Of a stretch of 64,000 bases of DNA, positions 8,646 to 17,845 are shown in pieces. How positions within the stretch are numbered: the stretch's first letter is position 1; every line of letters starts with the position of its first letter. Under the pieces are notes generated by a model, which was given only the letters and a program-made list of their open reading frames with translations, was not told the origin of the DNA and searched no databases. Made by a program: the position numbers and the translations under genes. This DNA is from JAFMKE01 sp037624485 (lineage in GTDB: Bacteria; Bacteroidota; Bacteroidia; Chitinophagales; UBA8649), in assembly GCA_037624485.1 (NCBI GenBank), contig JASJJC010000016.1, positions 1 through 64,000 on the forward strand. Reading direction: 5' to 3'.

Positions 8646-10295
8646 CTAGAAGCTAGTATTTAATCCAGCTCTTACGCCATTAAACGCTGGCTCTAATCTA
8701 CATATTCCTCCAGTACAAACAATTCCTTCTACCTGTCTTACATATGAAATAAAAAACCGGTGAGGGCCCTCTGTATAGGACGTATAAACGGAGTAGTAGT
8801 GTTCATTTTTACTTGATTTATTCGGTCCAGGTTTGAAGTTCCACATGTCGGAAATGGAGATTGATAATTTTGGTGCCATATTAAATTCAACCAAAGCATA
8901 CAACCATTGTCCAAAATCCCGCTGCGCACTTTGATATTGGGCTTCAAAACGCAAGGATTTCTTTCTATCTAACTTGTAAGTCAACTCAAAAAATGGAGAG
9001 TAGACTTGCACATCTGCTGGAAGGTCTGCTGGACCTTCATAAAATTCTTGATTGTATTGAACGAACTGCAAACCAATTAATGTCTTCACTTTTTTACTAA
9101 TTTTCCATTCTGTGTCTAGGTATAATTCTCTATACAAGTTATCTGCAGCATAGCTTTCAAGTTTGATTTTATTGCGATGAATTTCTGAAAAGCTAAAATT
9201 AAAGGTGACACCTTTTTTAGGTGTATAAGTGCCATCTAAGGAGAAAGACGTTTCTTCTATTTCCTGCGAAGCTGGTTGATATCTGGCTGGCAACCTTAAT
9301 GAATTTTGGCGATTAGTAGGGGGTATAAAGTTAAGTGCTCCATTGATTAGTGTTTCATTATCCTCAGGAGATGTTCTTAGCTGGAAATTATCTGTGCGTT
9401 TAAATTGAGCAGAAATTCCAAAACCTTTTTTAGAGTATGTTAAACTCGTATAAATAATATTTCCAGGCTTGTTGGAATAGACATTAAATAAAGGGTCAAC
9501 TACAGATTTATTTAAAGGGTCATTTATTGCTTCAGATGTTTTAAATGCTCCTTCAATAAACCAAGAAACCTTGCCTACATTAAGTCTGTTGTATAAAGAA
9601 AAAACATAGGTGTTATATTTTGGTACAAAGCGATCTTTTAACTCGTAACCGTTAATTACGTTAGCAATGGTCGTCATAGATTCCTCGTCAATTGTGCGGT
9701 TCACTATCGAAGCACCAGGACTAAATGTCACTTTTTCACCAGCGCTTAAATAACCTTCCACATTGATTCCTTTAATAATAGGATTATAAAAACTTAGTCT
9801 ATTTTTTCGAACCCCAACAAAGCCTTTTGCAAACCAATTATCATTGAATTGATATCTCGCCTTAACTCCAAAAATAGCGTTGTCGATACCGAGGAACCGG
9901 TTTTCATAAGCTCTAAAAGCAATGCCACTGCCGAATTGGTCATAAAAGTGCCCTCCGGTGATGGTAAGCTTCTTAAAATCTTTTTCTACATACCATCGAC
10001 CTAAACCGAAAGCCGTGTATGCATCTTCATTTGGATTATGAAATCTTGAATTTAAAAACATATCTAGTCGCATACCCGTTCGAAAGCCCCAGTCTTCATT
10101 GTTATAGTTGACGGTTAACCATCCATCGGTAGATGACTTTAAATCATCATAGTGATTTGTGCCTGAAGCGCCAATGGTACTATCTTTAACATAATAGTCA
10201 TTCCGTAATTCTAAATCTCCTGAGATAAAGCCTTGCGCTTGTATATTTTGTGCAATCGAAAGAACTAAAATCGTCAAAGTGAATAATTTCTTCAT
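8646..10295 (-). CDS. DUF6029 outer-membrane beta-barrel protein
   Basis: 549 residues with a Sec signal peptide (cleavage after QNIQA, about residue 20). The mature protein is built of alternating aromatic beta strands typical of an outer-membrane barrel and ends in a hydrophobic strand with terminal Phe (GVRAGLNTSF). The N-terminal pattern (GFISGDLELRNDYYVKD, GGHFYDQFGSGIAFRAYE) matches what I know of DUF6029 proteins of Bacteroidota, whose function is unknown. It is first in the run DUF6029-Omp28-pheT and has a near-consensus promoter 54 nt upstream. Confidence 0.8.
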   Translation of the reverse strand: MKKLFTLTILVLSIAQNIQAQGFISGDLELRNDYYVKDSTIGASGTNHYDDLKSSTDGWLTVNYNNEDWGFRTGMRLDMFLNSRFHNPNEDAYTAFGLGRWYVEKDFKKLTITGGHFYDQFGSGIAFRAYENRFLGIDNAIFGVKARYQFNDNWFAKGFVGVRKNRLSFYNPIIKGINVEGYLSAGEKVTFSPGASIVNRTIDEESMTTIANVINGYELKDRFVPKYNTYVFSLYNRLNVGKVSWFIEGAFKTSEAINDPLNKSVVDPLFNVYSNKPGNIIYTSLTYSKKGFGISAQFKRTDNFQLRTSPEDNETLINGALNFIPPTNRQNSLRLPARYQPASQEIEETSFSLDGTYTPKKGVTFNFSFSEIHRNKIKLESYAADNLYRELYLDTEWKISKKVKTLIGLQFVQYNQEFYEGPADLPADVQVYSPFFELTYKLDRKKSLRFEAQYQSAQRDFGQWLYALVEFNMAPKLSISISDMWNFKPGPNKSSKNEHYYSVYTSYTEGPHRFFISYVRQVEGIVCTGGICRLEPAFNGVRAGLNTSF

Positions 10296-10348
10296 TAAAA
10301 TAGGTTGATTGGTTGGTAAAATTAAGATATTAGCTGTGATAACAAAAG

Positions 10349-10379
10349 CAAAACTATCAATATTCTAGTTTGGCACAAA
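10349..10379 (-). promoter_or_regulatory. Consensus Bacteroidota promoter of the DUF6029-Omp28-pheT run
   Basis: On the minus strand: TTTG (10379-10376), 19 nt spacer, TAGTTTTG (10356-10349), an exact match to the Bacteroidota sigma consensus TTTG-N19-TAnnTTTG. Transcription should begin near 10343, giving a leader of about 48 nt. Confidence 0.7.
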
Positions 10380-10409
10380 GATTGCAAATTTAAAATTAAA
10401 CCTAAAAAC

Positions 10410-10940
10410 ATGAAAATGCACAGCAAATTAATACTTACGGGCTTATTTTTAGCTTTTAGCTTGTTTAATTTAAGCGCTCAAAAGGAATCTCTTAAAGGAG
10501 TTTTTACTGAAAAACAATTACCCAGCTTATCTATAAATGACATGTATGGAAAGAAGGTCAATGTTGCAGAATATGGAGAAAATGATAAAATTACGGTGCT
10601 AAGCTTTTGGGCCACATGGTGCTCTCCATGCAAGAAGGAACTTAACAATATTTCATATTTGTATGAAGATTGGCAGGATGATTATGACATGGAGTTAGTG
10701 GCAATTTCAATTGATGATGTGCGTAATACATCTAAAGTAAAGACCTATGTGGATGGTCAAGCATGGGATTATGATGTTTTACTAGATACCAATGAAGATT
10801 TGAAGCGCATGATGAATTTCCAAACTGTTCCTTACACGGTTTTAATTGATCAACGGGGTAAAATAGTATACACGCATTCAGGCTATGTTGAGGGAGATGA
10901 GTATATACTAGAAGACTATATAAAGGAATTGATAAAATAA
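10410..10940 (+). CDS. TlpA-like thioredoxin-fold protein, secreted
   Basis: 176 residues with a signal peptide (to about LSA, residue 23). Thioredoxin fold with the active site WATWCSPCKKE (Cys 71 and 74) and the cis-Pro loop TVPYTVLI near residue 140, typical of TlpA/ResA-type extracytoplasmic reductases. It probably keeps envelope thiols reduced or delivers electrons to them. It is divergent from the DUF6029-Omp28 pair across 114 nt, and Omp28 has its own CxxC, so the three may share a pathway. In-frame ATGs at 10410 and 10416 are both possible starts. A terminator follows 36 nt after the stop. Confidence 0.9.
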   Translation: MKMHSKLILTGLFLAFSLFNLSAQKESLKGVFTEKQLPSLSINDMYGKKVNVAEYGENDKITVLSFWATWCSPCKKELNNISYLYEDWQDDYDMELVAISIDDVRNTSKVKTYVDGQAWDYDVLLDTNEDLKRMMNFQTVPYTVLIDQRGKIVYTHSGYVEGDEYILEDYIKELIK

Positions 10941-10976
10941 TCTCAGGTCATTCAGTTACATTTAAAAGAACGTTTT

Positions 10977-11018
10977 AAGCGCCTGAATTTAATTTATGAA
11001 TTCAGGCGCTTATTTTTG
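10977..11018 (+). terminator. Rho-independent terminator
   Basis: 13-bp perfect stem (AAGCGCCTGAATT / AATTCAGGCGCTT), 9-nt loop and TATTTTT tail. Ends the TlpA-like gene. Confidence 0.85.
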
Positions 11019-11085
11019 ATAGTTGCGCAAATCAACTTTCCCTCAGTTAGACATCCACATGTATCACCAGAGTCTCAAAATTCAA

Positions 11086-11117
11086 TTCGTCTAAATATCT
11101 ATTAAGCCTTATCTTTG
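11086..11117 (+). promoter_or_regulatory. Probable pruA promoter
   Basis: TATCTTTG at 11110-11117 is an exact TAnnTTTG -7 box; TTCG at 11086-11089, 20 nt upstream, is a partial -33 box. The start codon is 25 nt downstream of the -7 box. Confidence 0.55.
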
Positions 11118-11142
11118 CCATTCATTTTAAAAATCAATCCAT

Positions 11143-12771
11143 ATGGCTAACGCATTCTTCAATGTTCCAAAACCAGTAAACGAGCCAATAAAAGCCTATG
11201 CTCCTGGCAGTCCAGAACGAAAAAGTATTAAGAAAACACTTCAAGATTTAAAGAGTAAAACCATAGATATACCTATGGTGATTGGTGGTAAAAATGTTTT
11301 TACTGAAAACAAAATTACTATCCATCCTCCGCATGAAAGGAAGCACTTACTAGGTACATACAGCAAAGGAACAGCGGACCATGTTAAGCAAGCTATTGAT
11401 GCTGCAATGGAAGCTAAACCCAAATGGGAAGCTTTGCCGTGGGAAGAAAAAGCTGCCATCTTTTTAAAAGCAGCAGACTTGTTAGCTGGCCCTTATAGAG
11501 ATTTGTTGAACGGATCTACTATGCTCGGTCAAAGTAAAAATATAATGCAAGCTGAAATAGATGCGGCATGTGAGCTCATCGACTTCTTTAAGTTTAATGT
11601 TCAATATATGACTGATTTGTATAAAGAACAGCCAGATTCTAATCCTGGGATGTGGAATAGATTGGAATATAGACCATTAGAAGGATTTGTATTTGCGGTT
11701 ACTCCATTTAATTTTACATCTATTTGTGGTAATCTTTGCGCGGCACCTGCAATGATGGGAAATACCATTGTTTGGAAGCCAAGTTCAACACAAATTTACT
11801 CAGCTTATTATTTAATGGAATTATTTAAAGAAGCCGGTTTACCAGACGGTGTAATTAATATGGTAATGACTGATGGTAAGGTTGCGGGTGATGAGTGTTT
11901 CTCTCATCCTGATTTTGCAGGAATTCACTTTACAGGTGGTACTAGAACTTTTCAATTTATGTGGAAGACCATTGGAGAAAATATTTCAAAATACAAAACC
12001 TACCCGCGCATAGTTGGGGAAACAGGAGGAAAGGATTTTATAGTTGCACACGCAAGTTCTATACCTGCTCAGGTTTCTACAGCACTTTCTCGTGGCTCTT
12101 TTGAATATCAAGGTCAAAAGTGCTCTGCGGCTTCAAGAGCTTATATTCCTTCTAATATTTGGGATGAAGTAAAAGCTGGTTTAGTTAAAGATGTGAAGTC
12201 CTTCAAAATGGGGAAAGTTGACGATTTCGGAAATTTTATTAATGCAGTTATTGACGAGAATTCATTTGATAATATTGCTAAGTATCTAGATGCGGCCAAA
12301 ACAGATAGGAATGCAGAAATTATAGTTGGAGGAGGATATGATAAAACAGATGGCTTCTTTATTGAGCCAACGGTTATAGTAACTTCCGACCCTAAGTATA
12401 TAACAATGTGTGATGAGTTGTTTGGTCCAGTAATGACGATTTTTGTTTATGAACCTGAGGATTGGATTAAAACGCTGCATCTTGTGGATACAACATCTCC
12501 ATATGCGCTAACAGGTGCTGTTTTTAGTCAAGATAGATATGCTCTTGAAGAAGCAAACACAATACTAAAGCATGCTGCGGGTAATTTCTATATCAATGAC
12601 AAACCAACTGGTGCAGTTGTGGGGCAACAGCCTTTCGGTGGGGCTCGTGCAAGTGGCACGAACGATAAAGCTGGATCTAAACATAACTTACTTCGATGGG
12701 TGAGCATGCGGACAATAAAGGAGACTTTCGTTCCAGCAACAGACTATAGATATCCATTTTTGGAGGATTAG
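11143..12771 (+). CDS. pruA: L-glutamate gamma-semialdehyde dehydrogenase (P5C dehydrogenase)
   Basis: 542 residues, the size of the group found in Bacteroidota and eukaryotes. Aldehyde dehydrogenase motifs: TPFNFTSICGN (about 187-197), WKPSST (NAD binding, 211-216), VGETGGKDF with general-base Glu 293, and QGQKCSAASR with the nucleophile Cys 327. It oxidises glutamate-5-semialdehyde/P5C to glutamate in proline breakdown. PutA-type proline dehydrogenase is not fused. It starts behind its own TATCTTTG promoter; the methyltransferase gene follows after 25 nt. Confidence 0.95.
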   Translation: MANAFFNVPKPVNEPIKAYAPGSPERKSIKKTLQDLKSKTIDIPMVIGGKNVFTENKITIHPPHERKHLLGTYSKGTADHVKQAIDAAMEAKPKWEALPWEEKAAIFLKAADLLAGPYRDLLNGSTMLGQSKNIMQAEIDAACELIDFFKFNVQYMTDLYKEQPDSNPGMWNRLEYRPLEGFVFAVTPFNFTSICGNLCAAPAMMGNTIVWKPSSTQIYSAYYLMELFKEAGLPDGVINMVMTDGKVAGDECFSHPDFAGIHFTGGTRTFQFMWKTIGENISKYKTYPRIVGETGGKDFIVAHASSIPAQVSTALSRGSFEYQGQKCSAASRAYIPSNIWDEVKAGLVKDVKSFKMGKVDDFGNFINAVIDENSFDNIAKYLDAAKTDRNAEIIVGGGYDKTDGFFIEPTVIVTSDPKYITMCDELFGPVMTIFVYEPEDWIKTLHLVDTTSPYALTGAVFSQDRYALEEANTILKHAAGNFYINDKPTGAVVGQQPFGGARASGTNDKAGSKHNLLRWVSMRTIKETFVPATDYRYPFLED

Positions 12772-12796
12772 TTGATAATTACTAAGTTTAGAAAAT

Positions 12797-13675
12797 ATGA
12801 AGGCATGTTTAGTCTGTAAAAAGGCAAACTTCGAAACCGTCGTTAACTCTAAAGATTTTTGTGTAAGTCACGAAGATTTTAAGGTAGTGCGTTGCACAAA
12901 CTGTGGATTCGGCTTTACAGAAAATGCTCCAGATGTATCAAAAATAGGAGAATACTATGAGCATACTGATTATGTTTCTCACACAGATACTAAAGAAGGT
13001 TTATTTTTTAATATTTACCATAAAGTAAGAAGTTTTATGTTGGGCCAAAAGCGGGCTTATATAAACAAACATACTGCGGTTAATAATATTCTTGACATAG
13101 GAGCTGGGACGGGCTATTTTGTAAATCATATGCAATCGCATGGTACCGCAGTTACAGGTTTCGAACCTGACAATGATGCAAGGGCTCAAGCCAAGAAAAA
13201 CTTTGGGATTGAGCTAGAACCAAGCTTGGAAGGAATACTGGGTCGTAATGAAGTGTTTGATGCTATTAGCATGTGGCACGTTTTGGAGCATGTACATGAT
13301 TTGAAAGAGTACTTTGGGCACTTTCAACAATTGATAAAAACTCGAGGGGTACTGGCTATTGCAGTGCCTAATTATTCCTCGTTTGACGGCCGATTTTATA
13401 AGAAATTTTGGGCAGCATACGACTTGCCTAAACATTTATGGCATTTTTCACCTGATTCGATAAAGCTCTTGGCTCAAAGTAATGGATTTGATCATTTACA
13501 ATCATACGCCATGCCATTTGATCCTTTTTATATCGCACTTCTAAGTGAGGGACATAAACAAAGTGGGGGTGGTGGTAAAATTCGTGCTTTGTTTATCGGA
13601 ATGACCTCCTTTTTAAAAGGATTTTTCAATCCGGAAAAAGCATCTTCAGTGGTTTATATTTTTAGAAAGCGTTAA
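12797..13675 (+). CDS. Class I SAM-dependent methyltransferase with N-terminal Zn-ribbon
   Basis: 292 residues. An N-terminal Cys4 ribbon (Cys 4/7 and 33/36: CLVC and CTNCGF) precedes a Rossmann-fold methyltransferase domain with SAM motif ILDIGAGTGYF (98-108) and a following acidic residue in GFEPD. The family resembles Methyltransf_23/UbiG-like enzymes associated with sugar or lipid modification; the substrate is not visible. It lies 25 nt after pruA and 41 nt before rlmB, so co-transcription is likely. Confidence 0.8.
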   Translation: MKACLVCKKANFETVVNSKDFCVSHEDFKVVRCTNCGFGFTENAPDVSKIGEYYEHTDYVSHTDTKEGLFFNIYHKVRSFMLGQKRAYINKHTAVNNILDIGAGTGYFVNHMQSHGTAVTGFEPDNDARAQAKKNFGIELEPSLEGILGRNEVFDAISMWHVLEHVHDLKEYFGHFQQLIKTRGVLAIAVPNYSSFDGRFYKKFWAAYDLPKHLWHFSPDSIKLLAQSNGFDHLQSYAMPFDPFYIALLSEGHKQSGGGGKIRALFIGMTSFLKGFFNPEKASSVVYIFRKR

Positions 13676-13716
13676 GCTTAAAAGTTCTAAGTAATACCAA
13701 AATTAAAATTGTCAAT

Positions 13717-14496
13717 ATGAAAAAGAAAGAAATTTTTATTGGGAGACAACCAGCCTTGGAGGTACTTCGAAGTGAAAAAGCTGTAGAGAAAATATTATTA
13801 ATGAAAGGTTCATTTGGGCCTGAGATAGAAGAGATAAAAAAAATATGTGAGGATAAACGTATTGCTGTTCAAACCGTTCCTAAAGATAAGATAGCCTACA
13901 TGCTGTTTCCAGTTTATCAGCATAATCGTCCAAATCATCAAGGAGTGGTTGGGATATATGGAGAAGTTCAATACTTTAAGTTAGATGACATTTATAATCA
14001 GGTACTGGAAAAAGGGGAGTTAGCGCTAATCTTAGTGCTTGATGGAGTCACCGATGTTCGTAATTTTGGTGCAATAGCGCGAACTGCTGAAGCTATGGGG
14101 GTACATGCTATTGTTATTCCCGAAAAAGGAATTGCTCAGGTCAATTCGGAGGCGGTCAAAGCAAGCGCAGGCGCTATTCATCATATTCCTATTTGTAGAG
14201 AAAAGGATTTACGTGGGGTTTATAAGTATTTCCAGCTAAATGGAATTCAGATAGTAGCGTCATCATTAAAAGCCGAAAAAAATATAGATAAAATAGATTT
14301 CACCATTCCGACAGCCATAGTTATGGGCAGCGAAGGAAAGGGGATAAGTACTATCAGTCAGGATTATTCGGATCAGTTATTCTTGATACCAATGCAAGGC
14401 AAGGTTAACTCGTTAAATGTATCGGTGTCTGCAGGTATGATTTTGTATGAGGTCAATGTTCAAAAGAAGTCATTAGATAAGATCAATCCAAGTTAA
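13717..14496 (+). CDS. rlmB: 23S rRNA (guanosine-2'-O-)-methyltransferase RlmB (SpoU family)
   Basis: 259 residues. An N-terminal substrate-binding domain (GRQPALEVLRSEKAVEKI) is followed by the SPOUT trefoil-knot domain with the three SpoU motifs: DVRNFGAIARTAEAMGV, IVMGSEGKGIS and NSLNVSVSAGMILYE. RlmB methylates the 2'-O of G2251 in the 23S P-loop. A related SpoU enzyme with different specificity cannot be fully excluded, but length and N-terminus fit RlmB. Confidence 0.9.
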   Translation: MKKKEIFIGRQPALEVLRSEKAVEKILLMKGSFGPEIEEIKKICEDKRIAVQTVPKDKIAYMLFPVYQHNRPNHQGVVGIYGEVQYFKLDDIYNQVLEKGELALILVLDGVTDVRNFGAIARTAEAMGVHAIVIPEKGIAQVNSEAVKASAGAIHHIPICREKDLRGVYKYFQLNGIQIVASSLKAEKNIDKIDFTIPTAIVMGSEGKGISTISQDYSDQLFLIPMQGKVNSLNVSVSAGMILYEVNVQKKSLDKINPS

Positions 14497-14505
14497 ACGC
14501 AGTTA

Positions 14506-14600
14506 TTAACATTTTAACAGCGCTATTCACATCTATTGATAGGAATTACAGTTAGGCGAGAAATAGTAACAATTTCTTAACATTAGGGAATGTACTTTTG
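14506..14600 (+). promoter_or_regulatory. Pho-box-like direct repeats and -7 box before the phosphate porin
   Basis: GTAACA (14566-14571) and TTAACA (14577-14582) are direct repeats with a period of 11 bp. They lie just upstream of a good -7 box TACTTTTG (14593-14600), where a -33 box would be expected but none is seen. Two more TTAACA copies are at 14506 and 14514. The spacing is like PhoP/PhoB boxes known from Bacillus and E. coli. A phosphate-starvation activator site is inferred from this and from the two genes downstream. Confidence 0.5.
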
Positions 14601-14641
14601 CTGAAGTTTAATCAGAATAAACTAACCCTAACCCTAGTCCT

Positions 14642-15901
14642 ATGAAACAGAAGTTTATTTGTTTTCTTTTAGTCTCACTAATCAGTCTATCCATAGGCTA
14701 TAGTCAGGAAAGTAAAATAAGTTTGAGAGAGAAACTCACATCGTATTACAATACACCAAATGATTTTAAGAATCAATCTCCCGGAGGGGTAGATTTTAAC
14801 TTTGGTAATGGCTTGCAATTCACTTCCAAAGATTCTACCTCAAGGTTGAAGATTGAGTTAAGATTTCAGAGCCTTTTTATGGCTTCTAAATTCTTGCAAA
14901 CAGAGGATAAGGTCAGTTCTAACTTTTTGGTACGCAGAGCCAGGCTTAAATTTGGTGGTTTCGCTTTTACTCCTAATTTGCAATATAAAGTTGAGCTTGG
15001 GCTATCTAATAGGGATATCAGTCCTTCAAGCGATTTTGACGAAGTAAAGAAAGCGCCAAAGCTAATTCTTGATGCAGTGGTCAAGTGGAAGTTTCATAAA
15101 AACTTTACTTTATGGATGGGGCAAACTAAGTTGCCGGGTAATAGAGAGCGAGTAATTTCATCCCAGAAATTACAGTTTGTAGATCGTAGTCAACTTAACA
15201 GCAAGTTTAATTTGGATAGAGATATGAGTCTTCAATTACACTCCAGTTTTAATCTGCAAGAAGCATTATTTAGGATAATTGCTGCTGTCTCTACTGGAGA
15301 GGGGAGAAATATAACCCAGGGTAATATTGGTGGATTTGGCTATACGGGTAGAGTAGAATTCCTCCCTGGGGGCAAGTTTAGCAGCAAGGGAGATTACTTT
15401 GGTGCAGATTTAGCTCGTGAAAAGAAACCTAAATTATCCTTAGGGTTTAGTTATGATTTTAATCATCAAGCCTCACGCGTAGGTGGTCGTCTCGGTAATT
15501 TTATCACTAATGATAATGGAGATTATATAAACAGCGATTTGACTACTATGATTGGAGATCTTATGTTTAAATACCAAGGGTTTTCAATGATGGCAGAATT
15601 CGCTAGGAAAAAATCAAGCGAAAGAGCGCTTGGCTTTGCAAGCGGCACAGCAGTCGTTGGGCAAATGGGATATATTATCAATGCACAGAATTTTAAAAAC
15701 TTTGAATTAGCTTTTAGGTATACAAAAGTAAATCCTGATAGTGGTTCTAGCTTGAGTGAAATCGCTGAATATACCGTGGGGGTTTCCAAATATTTTTTAA
15801 AACATAGCTTAAAATTACAATCCGATATATCTTTACAGGAAACAAGCGGCTCAAATCATTTAAACCTCATTTACAGAATTCAAAGCGAGTTCGCTTTCTA
15901 G
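14642..15901 (+). CDS. OprP/OprO-type phosphate-selective porin
   Basis: 419 residues with a signal peptide (cleavage near SIGYSQ, residue 21). The mature protein has the OprO/P porin pattern: LKIELRFQSLFMASKF, FLVRRARLKFGGFAF, and WMGQTKLPGNRERVISSQKLQFVDRS, then long beta strands ending in Phe (RIQSEFAF). Such porins let phosphate or other anions across the outer membrane. The Na/Pi transporter starts 16 nt after it, so the two together form an outer- and inner-membrane phosphate route. Confidence 0.85.
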   Translation: MKQKFICFLLVSLISLSIGYSQESKISLREKLTSYYNTPNDFKNQSPGGVDFNFGNGLQFTSKDSTSRLKIELRFQSLFMASKFLQTEDKVSSNFLVRRARLKFGGFAFTPNLQYKVELGLSNRDISPSSDFDEVKKAPKLILDAVVKWKFHKNFTLWMGQTKLPGNRERVISSQKLQFVDRSQLNSKFNLDRDMSLQLHSSFNLQEALFRIIAAVSTGEGRNITQGNIGGFGYTGRVEFLPGGKFSSKGDYFGADLAREKKPKLSLGFSYDFNHQASRVGGRLGNFITNDNGDYINSDLTTMIGDLMFKYQGFSMMAEFARKKSSERALGFASGTAVVGQMGYIINAQNFKNFELAFRYTKVNPDSGSSLSEIAEYTVGVSKYFLKHSLKLQSDISLQETSGSNHLNLIYRIQSEFAF

Positions 15902-15917
15902 AAAAACAATAAAACCT

Positions 15918-17663
15918 ATGGAAACTATATTTACTATTTTAAAAATTGTTGGAGCACTTGGATTTTTCATGTATGGCATGAAGGTGATGAGTGAGGGGAT
16001 TCAAAAGGCAGCTGGTGATAGTATGCGTAAAGCTATCAGTACAATGACTCAGAATCGATTTTTAGGCGTTGGTGTCGGCTTTTTAATAACAGCTTTATTA
16101 CAATCTTCCTCAGCTACCACCGTAATGACAGTTAGTTTTGTGAATGCTGGTTTGTTAAGCTTAGTGGAATCTGCAGGTATTATGATGGGTGCTAATATAG
16201 GAACTACCATTACTGGATGGCTGGTTAATATTGTAGGTAAATTTAAAATTGCCGCCTATGCCTTGCCGATTATAGCTATTGGTTTTCCTATGTTGTTTGC
16301 TAAAAAAGGAAATCTTAAAAACTGGGGGCAATTTTTGATTGGGTTTGCTCTACTTTTCATGGGCTTAAGTGAATTGAAACATTCTGTTCCGGAATTAGGA
16401 CCAGATTCTCCATTCGTTCAGTTTTTTACAAATTATGCAGATTTTGGAATTATTACTACGATAATATTTGTTTTGCTAGGAACCCTAGTTACAGTTGTTA
16501 TGCAATCATCAAGCGCTGCCATGACCCTTACATTGACTTTAGTTATGGCTGGGGTTATTCCTTTTCAAGTGGGTGCAGCCATGATTTTAGGAGAAAATAT
16601 TGGAACAACTATTACGGCTGAGCTTGCCTCATTAATAGGGAATGTGCATGCCAAACGATCTGCTAGAATTCATTCGATGTTCAATATCATTGGAGTAACC
16701 TGGATGGTTTTAGCATTGCCTTATGTGTTGAAATATGTAGTGCCGGGTGCAACCGTGAGTGCAGCGAATTTTATGGGCATGGATATTGGAAATGGAAATC
16801 CATTTGAAGACCCTGATGCTGCGGCATTAGGTCTAGCGGTATTCCATACAATGTTTAATTTAATGAATGTTATTCTCTTACTTGGATTCGTGCCATGGTT
16901 AGTTAAAATGGCTATTAGAACGGTTAAATCAAAAGATGAAGAAGATGAAGAGTTTCACTTGAAATTTATTAATAGTGGCATACTAAATACACCAGCTTTA
17001 TCTATAATGTCTGTTCGGAAAGAGCTAGATATATTTGCTAAGGTAACCGAGAAAATGGGATACAATGTTCATGCCTTATTCTTTGAAAAGCAAAAGAACC
17101 CTCAGAAGTTAATTGACAAAGTGAGGAAACATGAAGATGTTACGGATAAACTAGATCTAGAGATTACTCAATACTTAGCAAAAGTTGCGGAGTTTGATAT
17201 TAATTTGGATACGAGTAAAGAGATTCGAAGCATGTTAAGTATCTCCAATGATTTAGAGCGAATTGGAGATATCTATTATGAAATGACAAAGAATTTTGAG
17301 CGTTTAAAGAGGGAGCCTGAAAGCTTACCTGAAAACGCAAAATCAGAGTTAGAGGATATTATGAATTTGGCAATGAATGCTTTAAAGTTGATGCGTCAAA
17401 ATTTAGATCATGAAAAACCTAACGTGGAGCTAAGTCAAATTATCCAGGCAGAAAAGGCAATTAACCAGACGCGAAAGAATATTTTTACAGGTCATTTTGA
17501 AAGATTAGAAAAAGGTATTTATGCTCCAAAAATAGGTGTGTTATTTATTGATTTTGTCAACCGTTCAGAGCGAATTGGCGATCATATTATGAATATTCAC
17601 GAAGCGGTTTTAGGTAAGTCTGATCTGTATGAAGAATACGATAAAGTTTCTAATAAGGATTAA
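15918..17663 (+). CDS. Na/Pi cotransporter family protein with PhoU-like tail
   Basis: 581 residues. Two inverted Na/Pi-cotransporter repeats carry the signature QSSSA motifs (LLQSSSATTVMTV near residue 60 and VVMQSSSAAMTLTL near 195), with about eight membrane segments up to about residue 335. A cytoplasmic helical PhoU-like domain follows (about 355-575). Bacterial members take up phosphate with sodium; the PhoU-like tail probably tunes activity. It is co-transcribed with the phosphate porin. Confidence 0.92.
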   Translation: METIFTILKIVGALGFFMYGMKVMSEGIQKAAGDSMRKAISTMTQNRFLGVGVGFLITALLQSSSATTVMTVSFVNAGLLSLVESAGIMMGANIGTTITGWLVNIVGKFKIAAYALPIIAIGFPMLFAKKGNLKNWGQFLIGFALLFMGLSELKHSVPELGPDSPFVQFFTNYADFGIITTIIFVLLGTLVTVVMQSSSAAMTLTLTLVMAGVIPFQVGAAMILGENIGTTITAELASLIGNVHAKRSARIHSMFNIIGVTWMVLALPYVLKYVVPGATVSAANFMGMDIGNGNPFEDPDAAALGLAVFHTMFNLMNVILLLGFVPWLVKMAIRTVKSKDEEDEEFHLKFINSGILNTPALSIMSVRKELDIFAKVTEKMGYNVHALFFEKQKNPQKLIDKVRKHEDVTDKLDLEITQYLAKVAEFDINLDTSKEIRSMLSISNDLERIGDIYYEMTKNFERLKREPESLPENAKSELEDIMNLAMNALKLMRQNLDHEKPNVELSQIIQAEKAINQTRKNIFTGHFERLEKGIYAPKIGVLFIDFVNRSERIGDHIMNIHEAVLGKSDLYEEYDKVSNKD

Positions 17664-17671
17664 CTTATATC

Positions 17672-17706
17672 AGGAAGTTTGAGGCGAATCGGAAGTTCCT
17701 TTTTTT
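17672..17706 (+). terminator. Possible terminator after the Na/Pi transporter
   Basis: AGGAA (17672) pairs with TTCCT (17696) around a 19-nt loop, followed by seven T. The stem is short, so the call is weak, but position and T-run fit. Confidence 0.35.
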
Positions 17707-17845
17707 ATATGCACATTGAATGCTTATAGAAAATAAAATTTCTAACTGCATATTTTTACTGTCAATATGCACAAAATTGGTATTGAATTACTCAGAAAAA
17801 CTTCTGCGTCTCTATTAGGTTCAATTGAAAGTAAGTTATTGCGAT

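Noticed and set aside
14626..14640. Telomere-like ACCCTAACCCTA tract before the porin gene
   Set aside because: Only two units; a chance match in AT-rich leader sequence.
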